From Lindgomyces ingoldianus (taxonomy: Eukaryota > Ascomycota > Dothideomycetes > Pleosporales > Lindgomycetaceae), in contig NW_022985172.1 in assembly GCF_010093535.1 (NCBI RefSeq), positions 511,646 through 575,645 of the forward strand: a stretch of 64,000 bases of DNA, in the 5' to 3' direction. Shown piece after piece: positions 44,201-56,469 of this stretch. The number at the start of each line of letters is the position of its first letter. Position 1 is the first letter of the stretch. The notes beneath the pieces were generated by a model, which saw only the letters and a list, made by a program, of their open reading frames with translations, did no database searches and had not been told where the DNA came from. Made by a program: the position numbers and the translations under genes.

Positions 44201-45040
44201 TTCCATTCATCCATCAAAACCTCCATGCATCCATGCTCATAGTACGACAAAAATCCCTCCAACATGACAGCCATCGTACTCCAACCCCCATATGAGGGGT
44301 TTTTCCGAATCTCAAAGAATATAGAAGTGTGAAAAAGGGGTATCTCCAAACTCCAGCTCCACCAGAGAAGTTTTGTGTGTCTGTCTGTCCTTATTTTGAT
44401 CTCGTCAACTAGGACGGCTGCCCAGCGCATTGCGCAATGGTGGGCGACGACAGCGACAGGAAGTGAAAGTGGGGTTGAGTTGCAAAGAAAAGCAAACAGC
44501 ATCCTCTTCGCGCGCAGCAGCCAGCATCGTTCGTATGAGCGATTCCATCTCGTGCAGTTTCAGATACACAGGGTAAAAATGTTAGGGGTGTGAAAAGGTG
44601 AGGTGCAATTACAAAGGATTATCAAATCCCTGCTCCAAAGACGTAGAAGTGAATGCAAGAAGGTAAACATGTCTTCGGACTCAGCGGATAAAGGAAAGTG
44701 GATATAGCCAATAATCCGGACCATCAACAACGCTTTCGTCAATCGTCTCGATTATAAAAAGGGTAGAAAGCCGGGATTAGCTAAAGTTCGAATGGTGTGC
44801 GAGTCGAATGATAACGGTAAACGGTAACCAAATTCTGGTTTATCTGAACAATTGAAGGAAAGACGTCGACTCCTCATGACACATAACAGAATCCTGCGGG
44901 TCCACCGAGCCACTCAATGCGGTGACAAAGCTTCAAGGGGGAACATAAACGGGGTATCAAAGACGAGCACCAGTCGATGATGCGTGCGAGCAAGAAGCAG
45001 AGCGCGATGCAAAGAGCTAAGTGCGCGGGGCGGACAGGGG
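41271..45040. other. 3.8-kb stretch without a clear gene
   Basis: Upstream of the Hsp40-fusion gene. On the minus strand a 46-codon frame (about 42073-42213) reads LPAQMFAIDTDNPPSRPIGG and onward, and near 41800-41880 another frame reads WSIEDGDDAGHYRELYDGG before a good donor (GTAAGT). Both look protein-like but are separated by stops, so this may be a decayed gene. A minus frame at 44080-44502 (140 residues, ATG) is unsupported. Nothing else identified. Confidence 0.35.
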
Positions 45041-45400
45041 TTAAAGTGCCAAGTAGCCAGCGCCAGCCGCGAGTATCGCGACGAAAGCATTGATGTTGAG
45101 TTGCGATGCTGCGCCCGTGAAGACGGAGGGTGCGGCAGTTGTGGTGATGGACGGAACAGCTCCCGTAGGAGCGACCGTGGCGTTGCTAGATGGGTAGTTG
45201 GGCTGGAGAGTGCCGACAGACGCATAGATGGTTGAGGTGGAGTTCACGGCAGGGCCTGTGGGTGTGCCAGACATGGTCACTGTGTTGACCTTATAAACGG
45301 TCGATGTTACGTAGACGGTGGCATCGTAAGACTGTTCCTGGGCGAGCGCGAAGGCGAAGAGGGCGAAGAAGAAGACGACGAGCTGCTGAATTGACCTCAT
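45041..45400 (-). CDS. Small GPI-anchored cell wall protein
   Basis: A 119-residue single-exon protein from the ATG at 45400. Residues 1-20 are a signal peptide (QLVVFFFALFAFALA) with cleavage before QEQSYDATVYVTSTVYK. The mature part is rich in Ser, Thr, Pro and Val, with YVTSTVYKVNTVTMSG and two Asn-glycosylation sequons. The end, GAASQLNINAFVAILAAGAG, is a GPI attachment signal with small omega residues and a hydrophobic tail. Such proteins are O-glycosylated and end up in the plasma membrane or wall, often abundant; no enzymatic role is expected. Confidence 0.85.
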   Translation of the reverse strand: MRSIQQLVVFFFALFAFALAQEQSYDATVYVTSTVYKVNTVTMSGTPTGPAVNSTSTIYASVGTLQPNYPSSNATVAPTGAVPSITTTAAPSVFTGAASQLNINAFVAILAAGAGYLAL

Positions 45401-47068
45401 CGTGATGGTGTGGTGAGTGTAATTGTGCGGTTTGGCGGTGTTTTAAGCTCGTGTTGCTGTGGAATGCAATCGGTGGTTTGTTGATGCGATTGCGCGTCCA
45501 GGTCGCGAGGTTGGTCGATGACGACGAATGCGATCAGTAATGATAGTGGTGCTAGATTGCAATGTGGATTCTGCGTGCGACAGGTCTGCGATGCGTCTCA
45601 GAGCGGAATTGGCTGGGTGACTCTGTGCGGTGTCTCAGGATGCGACGGGCGATGACGGGCAGTGAGTGTGAATTCAGAACAGTTTTTGCGTGCAGAGCGA
45701 GCGAATATAGGGAGCAAGGAGCGTGGTGGAGGCACTGCCTGTGCTGTTGAGCGTGAGGAAAAGTAAAAGAGTGACTGTGGTAGACGGTGCGTGCGAGCGA
45801 TGGGGCGTTTGGGAGAAGAGAAACAACAGCGGGTTGGGGCCTTTTAATGAGGCGCAATCTCCCATGCGCAATTTCGGTTCAACGCCTGGATGGCGGCACG
45901 GCGCTAACCTCAACCCCCCATGGCCACAGCTCCTCCACCCATCCCGCCCAGATGTTTGGGCGGGTGTGCCTGGCATGGTGCAGAGATTGCCCGTCCGCAG
46001 TCGATCGCCGACACGAAAGTTCCGGCTGACAAGGCCCACAAAACCGCACAACACCCAGCGACTGCTATCGTGAGCCCCAAATTGCTATTAATCACAGCTT
46101 CATCTTTTCGTCCACAAAGCCTGCAACCCCGTTCTCCCCTAGCGGACTTGCAACATTTTCGTCATGTCCCGCACGCAGGCTAGCCGCGTCCTGGTGCTGA
46201 AACGTGGACGACGAATAGTGCCTCGCTCCCCCGTCGGCCCTAGGCACGGCGACTGTGTGACGACCACGATCCCATCCTCAGGCAGGGCGGCCAAAATAGT
46301 ACGACACGGTACGTGGCAGGCTCAGAAACGTCGTCTGTCGCGGTGAGCCACTGCGACTCTCGTCAGCCAACCGAAACACTCTCACTCTTTTAACTCTGAC
46401 AGCGTTTTTGCGCACACCAGAGACCTTGGCAATCTCACGCCGGACAGAATGCTGGCTTGCTTCAGCCACGTCTATTCCCGTCTTTTTCGCCCGCTTTCTA
46501 TTCCGGCGGCCTTGGCTAAGAGGCAGGGCGAAAGGACAAGAATCTCATGAACAGCAAATCGAACCTCTGATATGATGTGATGCTTTAAAGATGAGAAATT
46601 ACAATTGCTCCGGCCTAGTACCGTGTATGTGATTGGTCGGAGCCAGTTGTGGGACCCCCCCTATTGAAGAATTGTGACCAGCAAATTGGTGGTCCAGTGA
46701 ATGCCCGTTCTTCCGAACACCATCGCAGCCCTTATATGAAGACTCGCTTGCCTAGAAATCACCGTGACCCGTTGACAGAGCACTGTTACATGCGCGAAGC
46801 AGCGTACTGCCGCATTTGGAGGTGGACTCGCACCAACCGACAAGAGCGAGTGACGGTAACCAACCTTTTCCCAGCTCGCCATAACTCTTTCACAGAGAGA
46901 AGGCGTAATGGCAGGGGGTGATGACACAATGGGCGGAATATGCCTCGCCAGGCTGCAGATATTGTAAGTAAAGTCACAGCGGAGTGGTTGCGCTGGCTCC
47001 CAGCCTTGGAAGGCCGTTGGTACTCACTTTCATTATTTGATGGCGCCTCGACACGTGTAAGAAGCCCA
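45401..47068. other. Intergenic between GPI protein and TCO89 genes
   Basis: Long upstream region of the GPI protein gene, GC-rich in parts, and 3' flank of TCO89. Overlapping short frames at 45674-46183 on both strands have no recognisable content. Confidence 0.45.
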
Positions 47069-48808
47069 TCAGTCACCCTCAACCATCTCGGCGCTCTCCC
47101 ACAGCCGTCGACAGATCTCCTCCGCTTCATTCCGAACCCGTCCGCCATCGCTCTCAAAACTCTGTCGCCCCTCCAAGTCATCATCATCGCGACCCCGGTG
47201 ACTCTCAAAACTGACTCGTGATCGCCGCCTTGCACCCGATCCGTCTGTTTCAACCCCGGACTCATTGAAGCTTGTGCTCAGACTGCTACTACCATGTACG
47301 TTCACGAAACCATTCGTTGCCGATGACGACCTCGGCACTCTGTGTTTTCGGCGCGTTCCGGGAATCTGCTCAATCCGCATGATCCCGTCCGCCAGCGGGT
47401 TGCGATAACGTTGCACGACTTTGTATTCTATCTCGACTTGATTGAACCGTTGCTGAAGACGGGGATCCAGTCGGCCTTCACCGTTTGCGTTATAGGTTAT
47501 GCCGGCATGAATGAATTGGGGCCCGCCCGTTCGCGGTAGGATGGCAGGAACGAGCTTCTGCGGCTCGATGTTGGACGAGGCGCGTTGAAGCAGTAGCTTC
47601 TGCTGTGTTCTTGACGGTGGGAGATTGGTAGGTGTGCTCGTACCAGACCGCCGGGACTGCGCCTTGGGAGGAGTTTCTGTGTCCACCACGTTGGGCATTG
47701 ATTTGTTTCGCTTTGCCTTGTCAAAGTCATTCCCTGCAGACTGCGGTGAGTTGCGCGATGGCAAGAAGCTGCTGTCCTTCGGGGTGCCGGCCGAGCCATC
47801 TCCGTCCATAAAGCGCGACACCAGATCACGGCCCGGGGTATCGACAAGTGTGGACCCTGCACTCTGGCTCAGAACTCTTGCGTCATGCGAATCTGACACC
47901 ACCATTGCGGCGATGGAGGACATCTGGGGGGGAGGATTATGTGAGGAGTGGCGCTGGAGGAGTCTTGAAGTGATCATATCGGCGTCCGGCGGTCGCGAGT
48001 GCTGGTGCGAGCTGGCCCCATTCACAAGTCGCGCATTGAGTGTGCGGTCGGGCAGGGCGTGACTTATGGTACTCGGGGGAGGGCGGGCAGGAGTACTGCT
48101 GGTTTCCATCTGTGGGGATTCGCCCTGTGTGCTCTCCACCTCCGGTACATGCATGGCTTTGTGCGGATCAAGTATGACCGAGTTGGAGCGGGTGTTTGAT
48201 CGGGTAGTAGTTGGCGATTGCGAGGCGCTTTCCTCGGTCCATCCGTCGTCAGCTCCTTCTTCATTGCCGATATCGAAATGAACAGTAGGGTGAGGATCAG
48301 GCGAAAGCTGGCGGGCCTTTCCGGGATGGGCTAGCGACCGTTTTGGTGGTGCTATCTCACTTTTTGACGACTTCAACATATTCTTGGACGAGCCCTGGCG
48401 CGAAAGATGGCCGCTGGAGTGGTTCTTGCGGATGCCGGTGTGCGAGTGCGTGTGGTTCGCGGCCCTCACGATGGCGCCGGACGACGCATTGCGCTTGAAG
48501 CTCGGGCGGGGGCTGCTGGGAGCGGAGGTCGAGTTGCCAGAGTGGGAGCGACGGTGGTGTTTGGTGCTACTGCCATCGCCCTGTTGTACCTGGGCGAGTT
48601 TGCTCAGCTTGTTCAGGTTCTTGCCCAGCGAGGTGTTCCTCTGCATGCGACTCTGGCCAACGACGTGCTGGCGCTGTCCTTTGTGTGGAGCAGCGCGGGC
48701 GTGCGAATCCGACGGCGATTGCGACACATGCGAGGAAGTAGATGACTGCCTCGCCATGGCTTGCGCCCGTTTCGGCTGCGAATGAGCGTCGGTAGAGGAG
48801 GATGCCAT
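47069..48808 (-). CDS. TCO89: TORC1 subunit TCO89-like protein
   Basis: A 579-residue single-exon protein using the ATG at 48808 (upstream codons have no ATG). It is mostly disordered and Ser/His/Arg-rich, as in the family. Conserved blocks seen are SSTKHHRRSHSGNSTSAPSS, PSFKRNASSGAIVR, RKNHSSGHLSRQGSSKN, DDGWTEESASQSPTTTRSNT, PQFIHAGITYNANGEGRLDP and the ending NEAEEICRRLWESAEMVEGD. In yeast, Tco89 is a vacuolar-membrane subunit of TOR complex 1, linking nutrient state to growth and stress tolerance; filamentous-fungal members share these motifs. Many Arg-x-x-Ser sites fit heavy phosphorylation. The family call rests on recalled motifs, not a search. Confidence 0.8.
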   Translation of the reverse strand: MASSSTDAHSQPKRAQAMARQSSTSSHVSQSPSDSHARAAPHKGQRQHVVGQSRMQRNTSLGKNLNKLSKLAQVQQGDGSSTKHHRRSHSGNSTSAPSSPRPSFKRNASSGAIVRAANHTHSHTGIRKNHSSGHLSRQGSSKNMLKSSKSEIAPPKRSLAHPGKARQLSPDPHPTVHFDIGNEEGADDGWTEESASQSPTTTRSNTRSNSVILDPHKAMHVPEVESTQGESPQMETSSTPARPPPSTISHALPDRTLNARLVNGASSHQHSRPPDADMITSRLLQRHSSHNPPPQMSSIAAMVVSDSHDARVLSQSAGSTLVDTPGRDLVSRFMDGDGSAGTPKDSSFLPSRNSPQSAGNDFDKAKRNKSMPNVVDTETPPKAQSRRSGTSTPTNLPPSRTQQKLLLQRASSNIEPQKLVPAILPRTGGPQFIHAGITYNANGEGRLDPRLQQRFNQVEIEYKVVQRYRNPLADGIMRIEQIPGTRRKHRVPRSSSATNGFVNVHGSSSLSTSFNESGVETDGSGARRRSRVSFESHRGRDDDDLEGRQSFESDGGRVRNEAEEICRRLWESAEMVEGD

Positions 48809-49635
48809 GCTTACTTTTCGGTGTGGCGGCACGCTGCCTCGAGTGAAGTCCGGCGCAGGTGAAATGTGCTGGGAGAGGAGCGGCGACTACCCAGCGGCCC
48901 TGTGGGGATCAGCAGCGCGCTGTCTCAGCAACAGCAGGTCCAAATTGTGTGTCTCTTTTGAGCCAGCGCAAGCCAGTGGTATCAGCGGCCTGCCATGGGG
49001 CTCAATTGCGTGTGGGCGAGCGAAGGGGGGGGGGGGGTCGTACAGCAAGTAGGTCTGCCACGTTGGGCCCAATCGCACTCAGCGGTGATGGCAGAGTGCA
49101 GAAGAGCGCTGCAGCAGAGCCGAGACTCTTACCTCTTTCGGCTGACCGCGGGCCGCCTCCACCGCCCAGCCTTCCTCAAGCGATCATCTATTAAAGCTTC
49201 CTGTCACTGCATTCCCTGTCTTAACGAGCGCTTTGGTCGCCATGTATATTCTGCACTCCTTGCTATGTACATCCTATAAGCCTGTCCGCCCCCGTGCGGT
49301 TGATGAATGCTTATCCCTCAATGTGCTCATGGCCAAACGGCCTGGGACATGGACAGAACGCGGAGAAGGAGATACTGAGGCATAGAATGCAGGCAGATGC
49401 GATGTGAAAGAGGAAGCCCAGCCATGCATCAACAAATCCCTTCTGTCTCTAAGCATCAAATAGCATAAGGCATGCATCCCCTCGCCGAAGTTCCTGCGTC
49501 GACTCCACAAATCGTATCTATGTCTCGTCCTACCCATGCTGCAGAAGCCATCAGTTCGTTGGCTTCATTTCCTTCATCCATCACTTTTGCCTTCAGTAGT
49601 TATCTCTTTCTCTAATTTCTCTTCACCATCGATTC
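48809..49635. other. Intergenic, includes a 13-base G run
   Basis: Upstream region of TCO89 and 3' flank of the next gene. A homopolymer of 13 G lies near 49025-49037. No gene seen. Confidence 0.5.
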
Positions 49636-50844
49636 TCACTTTGTGAGATGGGCCTTCTGCGCGAATTTCTTCAGCTTTCCCTTGACACCCCGGCTCCGCT
49701 GCACGGCCCTCTGCTGACTAAGCTGTCGCCGCTCTACATTCATACCATCGATGCATCCGAAAGATGATGTTGTACGGATAGAGGCAGCATGGGATCGATA
49801 TGACGGTGGTGGGATTCCAGAAAAGTATGTCGGGGCGTCTGAGAGATTTCCCATCGAGTCCTCCCTAGGGATCTGGTTACCCGAGGTCGATGGCCGTCCT
49901 GTGGTTCCCGTTCTTGCCACCTGGCCAAACACAGCATGGACCCGTCGCTCCATGCTAGATTCTTGCTCCCTAAACCTCACACTTGCAAGACCGCTCGTTT
50001 GTGGGGAAGGAGTGAGCAACTGGCGCTGGCCTACGCCAAGCCATCCACTACTAGTGGGTGCAGGACTGGCCGCTCGCGACCGCTGTATGATATGCATCAG
50101 AGACTTTGATCGATTCAGCGGCCTAGGAATCCGCGCGTCGGTCGTCTGGTCCGGTGAAGAGAGGCGCGGCATCGAAGTTGAGTGTCTGGTTGCCTGCTTT
50201 TGCTGTGTGACTATCACCCGATGGGACTTCGTCCTCAAGAGTGATGGCATTCGGACATTCATCTTCCTAGCACGGCGACAAAACGACTTGATATGGTGAC
50301 TATGGGATGTCTCTGGCCGCTCAGTCTCGGGTGCTCGAATTATCGGCATGGCGAATCGCACATCCGCCGATGGTCCCACATCCGTAATCGAGCCTTCTCT
50401 CCAATATGGTATGCCGGCCATGAGGGGAGGTGCTGGCTTGATCATGCTAGCGTCGAGCCATGCATTGACATCCCGTATGACACCGGAATCTGGTCGTGGT
50501 GGTCGAGGTGGTGGCTTGTTGAGAGGACGTGCAAGCGGGGGCTCCAAGGTGGTGGTGAACTCGACAGGCAGTCTAGTAATTCCCGCTGGGGGTGCCGTGC
50601 TGGGCCGATCCAGAAACTCCATCATCGTCATCTCCTCATTGTCGCTGTCTTTCTCTTGCTTGGAGACCGGTGCCAGTAGGTGCCGCGCCAGCCAGTTCTT
50701 AGTCGTCTCTTGCTTACCGTCCTGGACGGTCGTCTTCTCCACTGATATTTTCTTGGTATTCTTTGCTGTCATGGCGCCTGCCGCTGGAGGAGCTATTCGA
50801 GAGTATATGCCCGTATGATGTGTGATTGGAGGGTAAAAGGTCAT
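49636..50844 (-). CDS. Hypothetical basic, disordered protein
   Basis: A 402-residue single-exon protein from the ATG at 50844. It is rich in Ser, Arg, Pro and Thr with little predicted structure. Segments that look constrained are MTMMEFLDRPSTAPPAGITR, SGVIRDVNAWLDASMIKPAP, HHIKSFCRRARKMNVRMPSL and the basic end RSRGVKGKLKKFAQKAHLTK. The basic helical C-terminus might bind membrane or nucleic acid. No known domain, signal peptide or membrane segment. Codon pattern and absence of stops over 400 codons support a real gene. Function unknown. Confidence 0.65.
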   Translation of the reverse strand: MTFYPPITHHTGIYSRIAPPAAGAMTAKNTKKISVEKTTVQDGKQETTKNWLARHLLAPVSKQEKDSDNEEMTMMEFLDRPSTAPPAGITRLPVEFTTTLEPPLARPLNKPPPRPPRPDSGVIRDVNAWLDASMIKPAPPLMAGIPYWREGSITDVGPSADVRFAMPIIRAPETERPETSHSHHIKSFCRRARKMNVRMPSLLRTKSHRVIVTQQKQATRHSTSMPRLSSPDQTTDARIPRPLNRSKSLMHIIQRSRAASPAPTSSGWLGVGQRQLLTPSPQTSGLASVRFREQESSMERRVHAVFGQVARTGTTGRPSTSGNQIPREDSMGNLSDAPTYFSGIPPPSYRSHAASIRTTSSFGCIDGMNVERRQLSQQRAVQRSRGVKGKLKKFAQKAHLTK

Positions 50845-53800
50845 GGTGGGTGGAGGAAGAGCTCAAGGCTTGGGAATACTTTGCGCACAAGGCCAAGCAC
50901 CACCGGAAGGTGAAGGTGAAGGTGATCACGTTGAGGAGGAGGGATGCGGCGAGTGAAGCTAAATGGTCAGGTGAGGCTCTTGGTATGAGGCAGTTGAAGC
51001 TGCCGTAAGGAAGGAACTCCCCATAGTCGACCACGAAATATCGGACGAGAGCGATGTCAGCCTCATTGCCCAGTTTGTTACTCTCACTATGCCTTAAGAA
51101 AGCGAAAAAGAGGGCTTCGCAGTTTCTGTATTTCCCTTACTTTCAACTCAACACCACTTTAGTGTACTCGGCGTTTTCTCTCAGCCCAGAGCCTGGTTCT
51201 CCTTCCCAATCGGGATATCTAGATGTTTCGTTTCTCTCGTCCTCATCGCCGGTCACATTGGCCTTGGGCTGCATGGGCGCCATGTTGGTGATATACTAGG
51301 AGCCGCGACAGCTTCAAGGACTACGTTGGCGTCCGTCACATTCAGGGAAGGTAACCGAAGGATTATCCACAATTCACTTCCGAGACGATTCCAGCCACCC
51401 TCACTCTCTTTTCTCCAATTCTGTTCCGTTTCTGACCATCTCACTAGCCCAGAATGTCTTCAAGAAATTCACTTAGCCCTATATCTCGTCTACAGCCAGC
51501 AGATTGTAATATGTACGCTCTCGATAACCGGTAGCTCCACCACCACCAATAGGTCCATCACCAGCAGTGCGGAAACCCCCTCTATACTAGGAGCCTAGAC
51601 TGATATCAGATCTGCCTTAACATTTAGGCTCTCTAAACCTGTCTTGCAAATGCATGTGTCCCGAGAAAGGGTTTTTTTTTAAAATTTTATTTTTTTAGCG
51701 AGCGCTCTGGTCAGGCTCAAGTGGCCTTCTTTGCGTCCAAGGCTGGCGCTTCAGCCTGGCCTCTGGCTCTGGAGCTTCTTCACCACAAGAGCAAACTAGC
51801 AATTTATTAGGCAAGGCGACTCACAACGTCCCACCATGTTGCCTATGGAATTCGACCACGAGACCTTTCCACTTTCGTAGAATGGATATTGACCGGAAAC
51901 TACTGCAAGCGTAAGGGCGAAATTTGGTGTTCTTTACTAAGCTTACGAAAGTCGGGGATTGGACACGAGAAGGCTGTCCGCTCTAACGTTCCTTAAAGCA
52001 TGCATCTGAGCGTATACTACGAGTCTCTAGTTTGGAGCTCCCGCTTTTTAAGAATGATGCAATGTGACATATATTTCGAATTTAGATTGACGCCGGAATA
52101 GTCCTGTCTTCAATGCCCATGATGTTATCTTTGTACGTTAGCTATTCAACAATCAACACTCGCGGATCTGGCGTTTCATATACGAATTGGGGCGACGATG
52201 GCTGCATCCTCCATGCGGGCCATATATTATCCATCTTCTTCAACGACAACTAAGAGCTGAGGGACAATATCCTGAAGAACAGGCGTGGCAATTCAGTAGT
52301 GCGGCAAAAGCAGGGGAAAGACAACGTCAAGCTAGAGAAGTTCCTCTTCAGCGAGGGTGACCTGGCAAATGTCAAAGAAGATGAATGGAGGCAAAATGCT
52401 GCAAGATGGAATTCGCTAAGCGTGCGACCTCTTGTGATTATGGCTCCCAACTTTTCTTTCGATCTACACTTTATTCCCTGCATGTCATTCATGATTTCAT
52501 TTTCTTTCTTCCTTCTTGTACCTGACATGTTCATTTTCCATCTTCCTTCTTATACCTGACATGTTAATTTTCCCCCTCTCACCTTCGATTTCCTGCAAAA
52601 AGGGGATAGACTTTAGCAAATCCAAAGGGGCTAGTTGTCTGAAGTCTTGCACTTGAGCGAAGTGATTTCACACAAGGCAAACTTCGAATCAAGCAAAGAG
52701 AGACACGCCAGGTGTATCGTTTCCAGGCCTTTCATTTTCCAGCTTAAAGCGTTCTCTAAGATCCCCGCTCGTCGCGTTTACAGCTCGGCTCCAGTCTTCG
52801 TATATTCCGACTAGGGAGAATATAAATCCGGAGATTGCATATGCTTTTCATTTCTCTGGATCTGTGGGATGTATTTCTACCATAACTTCGAGATGAATAT
52901 CCCAAATTCTGCCAACGAACCGACCCGGACACCGAAACTTCGAGACTCTGTACACACCCCAAATCCATTCAAAGTGTAACCACAGACACGAGTAAGCTCT
53001 GACTTATCAGTGAGCATATTTATCCTTCTATCTATCTCAACCCTCCCGCTCTACACTCCACCACCCAGCCTCCTTGCTCCTCGCCTCCTCTCCCCCTCCC
53101 ATATTACCCGTATCCGGCGGCGTCAAAATTGCGCCCCACGATCACTTCATAATTTAACAATCTAAAGCCCTCTGCTATGCCTCACCCACTCACACCAACC
53201 TCGACGAAGTTTTCCAAGCCCCTAACATCGGCGAAGTCAACATCGTCGTCGAATGAAAAGACGTTTATTAGCGGAACTCATAGGCGGACTCGCCGGGGTA
53301 TCAAGCTTGGAGAGCGCGGGATGGGTAGGGTGAAGAATGAGGCAGCTTAGGATGGCGATTCTCATGGTTCAGGCTGATGCTTTTGGGTTTCTTGATTGTT
53401 AGGCGCTGCAGGTTTTCTGGATACTTAGGGAAAATCGGAGGGGGCTGAAGCCTGAGATGGTGAAGTAGCGATGAATGCAAGAGGGGCGTATGTTATAGAA
53501 GTTTACGTTTAATTTTATTGTGAGTAAGTGGGGTGGTGGATGGGGGTTATTAATATAGGGGAGGGGGTTGGCAGACGTCTCTGGAGAGTAGGAAGAGTTT
53601 GTAGATAGGTTTTTTCTAGAGACCGAGGGGACCGGGAAGGGGATGTTAATGTGGAAGATGAATTTGGGACAATCTACTGGAGCGGCTGGAGGGTTAGGAT
53701 AATTTGCCTGGGGTGGGTGACGATGAACAAGATCTGCGTCTGTACCCCTACTAGGGCGCAACGCACGTGTCTGACGCCATGCACGCGAGAGGTGCCAGTA

Positions 53801-54337
53801 GACACCTAACCAATAACTCTCAAAGATTAAGTGACCGGTTTTGAGACTAGTTCGGGTTATCTTAGTGTTCTGGAACGGCCACCCTAAGGAAACCATGTCC
53901 TTTCACCAGTTCTCATCCTTCAGTTACACTAATAACTTAGAAAGGACATGTGGTACTCCCTAGGTTGCAGCTTTCCTTACCCTTTTACGCCTAGAATTGC
54001 GTATAGAAAAGAGCTTTTAAAGACAATAATTCTCAGTCATCAACATTCTGGAGCCTAAGACAGTTGGGAATATCAATAATAACCAAAACTCGCATGTACC
54101 TGGAGTAAAGACTGTTAATTGCCAATAATAACCAATACTCATGCAGCTAGGACATTGATTTCCTCTCCTGGAAGTTTTAGCATAAGCCGACATGACCAAG
54201 TCCCCCGGACTACCTCTGCCCCATGAACCTGGATTCGGTCAGATAATACGTCCTTATTTCCAAACTCAATACCATTTTCTCTATTTCTTGCTCCCAGAAC
54301 CGACATTCCCTCCTCAACATTTTACTTTCTTAATATC
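50845..54337. other. 3.5-kb region with gene debris only
   Basis: No complete gene. Around 52245-52440 a plus frame reads NSVVRQKQGKDNVKLEKFLF and EGDLANVKEDEWRQNAARWN, protein-like but without start or domain. Near 53165-53260 a short plus frame reads LCYASPTHTNLDEVFQAPNI, then stops. These look like fragments of old genes. A pair of imperfect 35-bp direct repeats (TACCTGACATGTTNATTTTCC) lies at about 52506-52572, and a T-rich run at 51670-51695. Confidence 0.4.
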
Positions 54338-54652
54338 ATGCTAGCCTTTCTCTTTCAATGCTACTCTAGCCCCACCCTATCTTTCAGATGCCCCCCTAAT
54401 CATGAAGCTTTGAATCATCTGAACCTCATTTTCAACGTTCTCGGGGCTATACTTGTAATCGCTTCTCTAGCTTTTATGTATCTGCATTTTATGTTAGAAG
54501 CGCGGAATAGAAACATAGGGGAGGAAAGAGACAATAGCGGCGATGGGGACGAAGAGATCAAATTAAGGCTATTAGATAAGAGAAATCAAAATTTTAAATT
54601 TAATGTGCTCACAGCTAGATTGAAATTAGGACCGAAAGATTGTAGATACTAG
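54338..54652 (+). CDS. Small single-helix membrane protein, doubtful
   Basis: A 104-residue frame from an ATG, with one strong hydrophobic segment (LIFNVLGAILVIASLAFMYL) followed by a charged tail (NIGEERDNSGDGDEEIKLRL). It stands at the edge of the AT-rich region and could be a gene fragment or chance frame. No family recognised. Confidence 0.3.
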   Translation: MLAFLFQCYSSPTLSFRCPPNHEALNHLNLIFNVLGAILVIASLAFMYLHFMLEARNRNIGEERDNSGDGDEEIKLRLLDKRNQNFKFNVLTARLKLGPKDCRY

Positions 54653-54659
54653 AAAGGCT

Positions 54660-56469
54660 TAGCCTATCACAACGGGGAGTATAGGCCCTAGAATTGTGAA
54701 TGTTGACCCTAAACAGCATGGTATGGGCGATATTGCTAGAGCCTCTGAGAGCACTTCGACCCTAGGTGTCAAGTTTCAAGTGCCGCTGGTAGCCTAAGTG
54801 AATAAGAGGGTATATGAGACCTTGAAAAGAAGAGCACAAACAATAGTAGCTATGCTCGCGCTCATGTCCTTGTTATAATTATAGAGTTAAGTCAGTACGC
54901 TTCGTCATCTAGTAGATATGTTTATAAGTTACTAAGTATTTTGCCAGCAAGGAGGACTGTCTGTGGGAGGGGATGAGAGGTTTGACAGGGAGGAGAGGGT
55001 TCAATAAGACGTCAGGCACCAGGAGACCAGGAGCTTCTTGTGTATTATATACTACTACCAAGCTTATAGACAATCTTCCTAAATATATCCCAAGCTAGTG
55101 CTGTTATCTGTTAACTAGATCACAAAACCCTCCAGAGGGGGCAGCAGGTTGTTGTAGGGACTTTGCTACGCAGTACTAGACTAGGAAGCGCTAACTAGCG
55201 GACAGATCTAAGGGTTCTAAGAAACAAATATACTTACTGGATAGAATCCTCTCTTGTTAATTATGTACTGGGCAAGGCAGTACTAAACATAATTGTTAAC
55301 ACTATTAAGCAACTGTTAGCTACGCAATTAAGCACGTTAGACTAGGAAATCGTACTTGTTCACGTGATAAACTAGGGAAACAAGTTCACTTAGCAACAGA
55401 TGCTTTACGTCTGATGTCTGATATGCTTTCCAGCCCGTGGCTCCTGGCATTAGAATATCCTTAAACTATCCAATCTCAAGAAGATTAATCGGCTTTCCAA
55501 TCCAAGACACATAAAGTAACTCATAAGCCCTAGAAACTACTCAGCGTCCGCGTCAACTTCAAGAACCTGTTGACGGAATTCCAGAAGCGCTAGATACAAG
55601 TATCTTGTTAGATTGCAAATTTGCCATTTTAACATAAATAAAAGTTGCGGTTTTAACGTTTTGTACTGTGTTGCGTGGTAAACTATTGCGTTAAGATAAA
55701 AAGGAATGCTTAGTACAAGGATGCTAATACTGTCTAATAAGTGCAGAGATAAACGACTTTAGTCGCAGCGTGATAGTAGGTTAGGACTAAAGAACTAACT
55801 ATTAGTGCAATTAGCTGCAGGATAGAAACAATCCTTAACAACTGTTAGCTAGGCGGTAAAGAGATTAGGTGCCTTAAACTAGGAAACTCTATTAACTTTT
55901 AAGTAGAAAGTTTTCTTAGACTATATTCTAATGTATAATAAGCACTACATGTTGTTTAGCCTAACTTTGCGCTCTAAAACTTAGTTAGCGTCACAACTAT
56001 ACTCTAAAAACTTAGGATAACAGTTCTTGTTATTCTGCTAATCCTTATGCAGGTTAAAGTAATCCTATTTGCTAGATTAAACTAAGGCTAGTGTGATAGG
56101 AGTAAGTTAGTTGTCTTAAAGGAGTAAGTTAATAGCGTTGTTGTAGCATCTGTTAGAACTTATCTATTAATTCGCAGCCTGTCTGGTAATGGTAAATAGA
56201 TAACTAAATTCTTCTAGGATGGTAGAAACTAATGTGATAAACGTCTACATAAGATAAGGCCGTGTCCATGTTGCGCAAATGATGACGCGCACAATGAAGA
56301 CGCGGTTAATGAAGAGGATAAGGATAAGACAGCAAATATGGAAAGGATTGCGTGCAAGCTTAAGTCACGCGGGACGCTAGTCCGAATCCAGATGCTGAGT
56401 CATAGGCTTGGCGCCTGCTCAACTTCACAAACCCACCAAAACTATGGATACATAGTTGCAGGTCAGCCA
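54660..56469. other. AT-rich, RIP-like repeat region
   Basis: Start of a roughly 9-kb AT-rich block. Stops are dense in all frames and TA/CTAG words abound. No element ends identified in this part. Confidence 0.5.

Noticed and set aside
44080..44502. 140-residue minus frame with ATG
   Set aside because: Contains Trp/Cys-rich segments but no recognisable family and no neighbouring support; left as unsupported.
48384..48785. Plus-strand frame of 133 residues over TCO89
   Set aside because: Antisense of a recognised gene, with Trp/Leu/Cys-rich composition and no motif.
53399..53896. 165-residue minus frame
   Set aside because: Pro/Ser/His-rich without domain or plausible gene context; typical chance frame.
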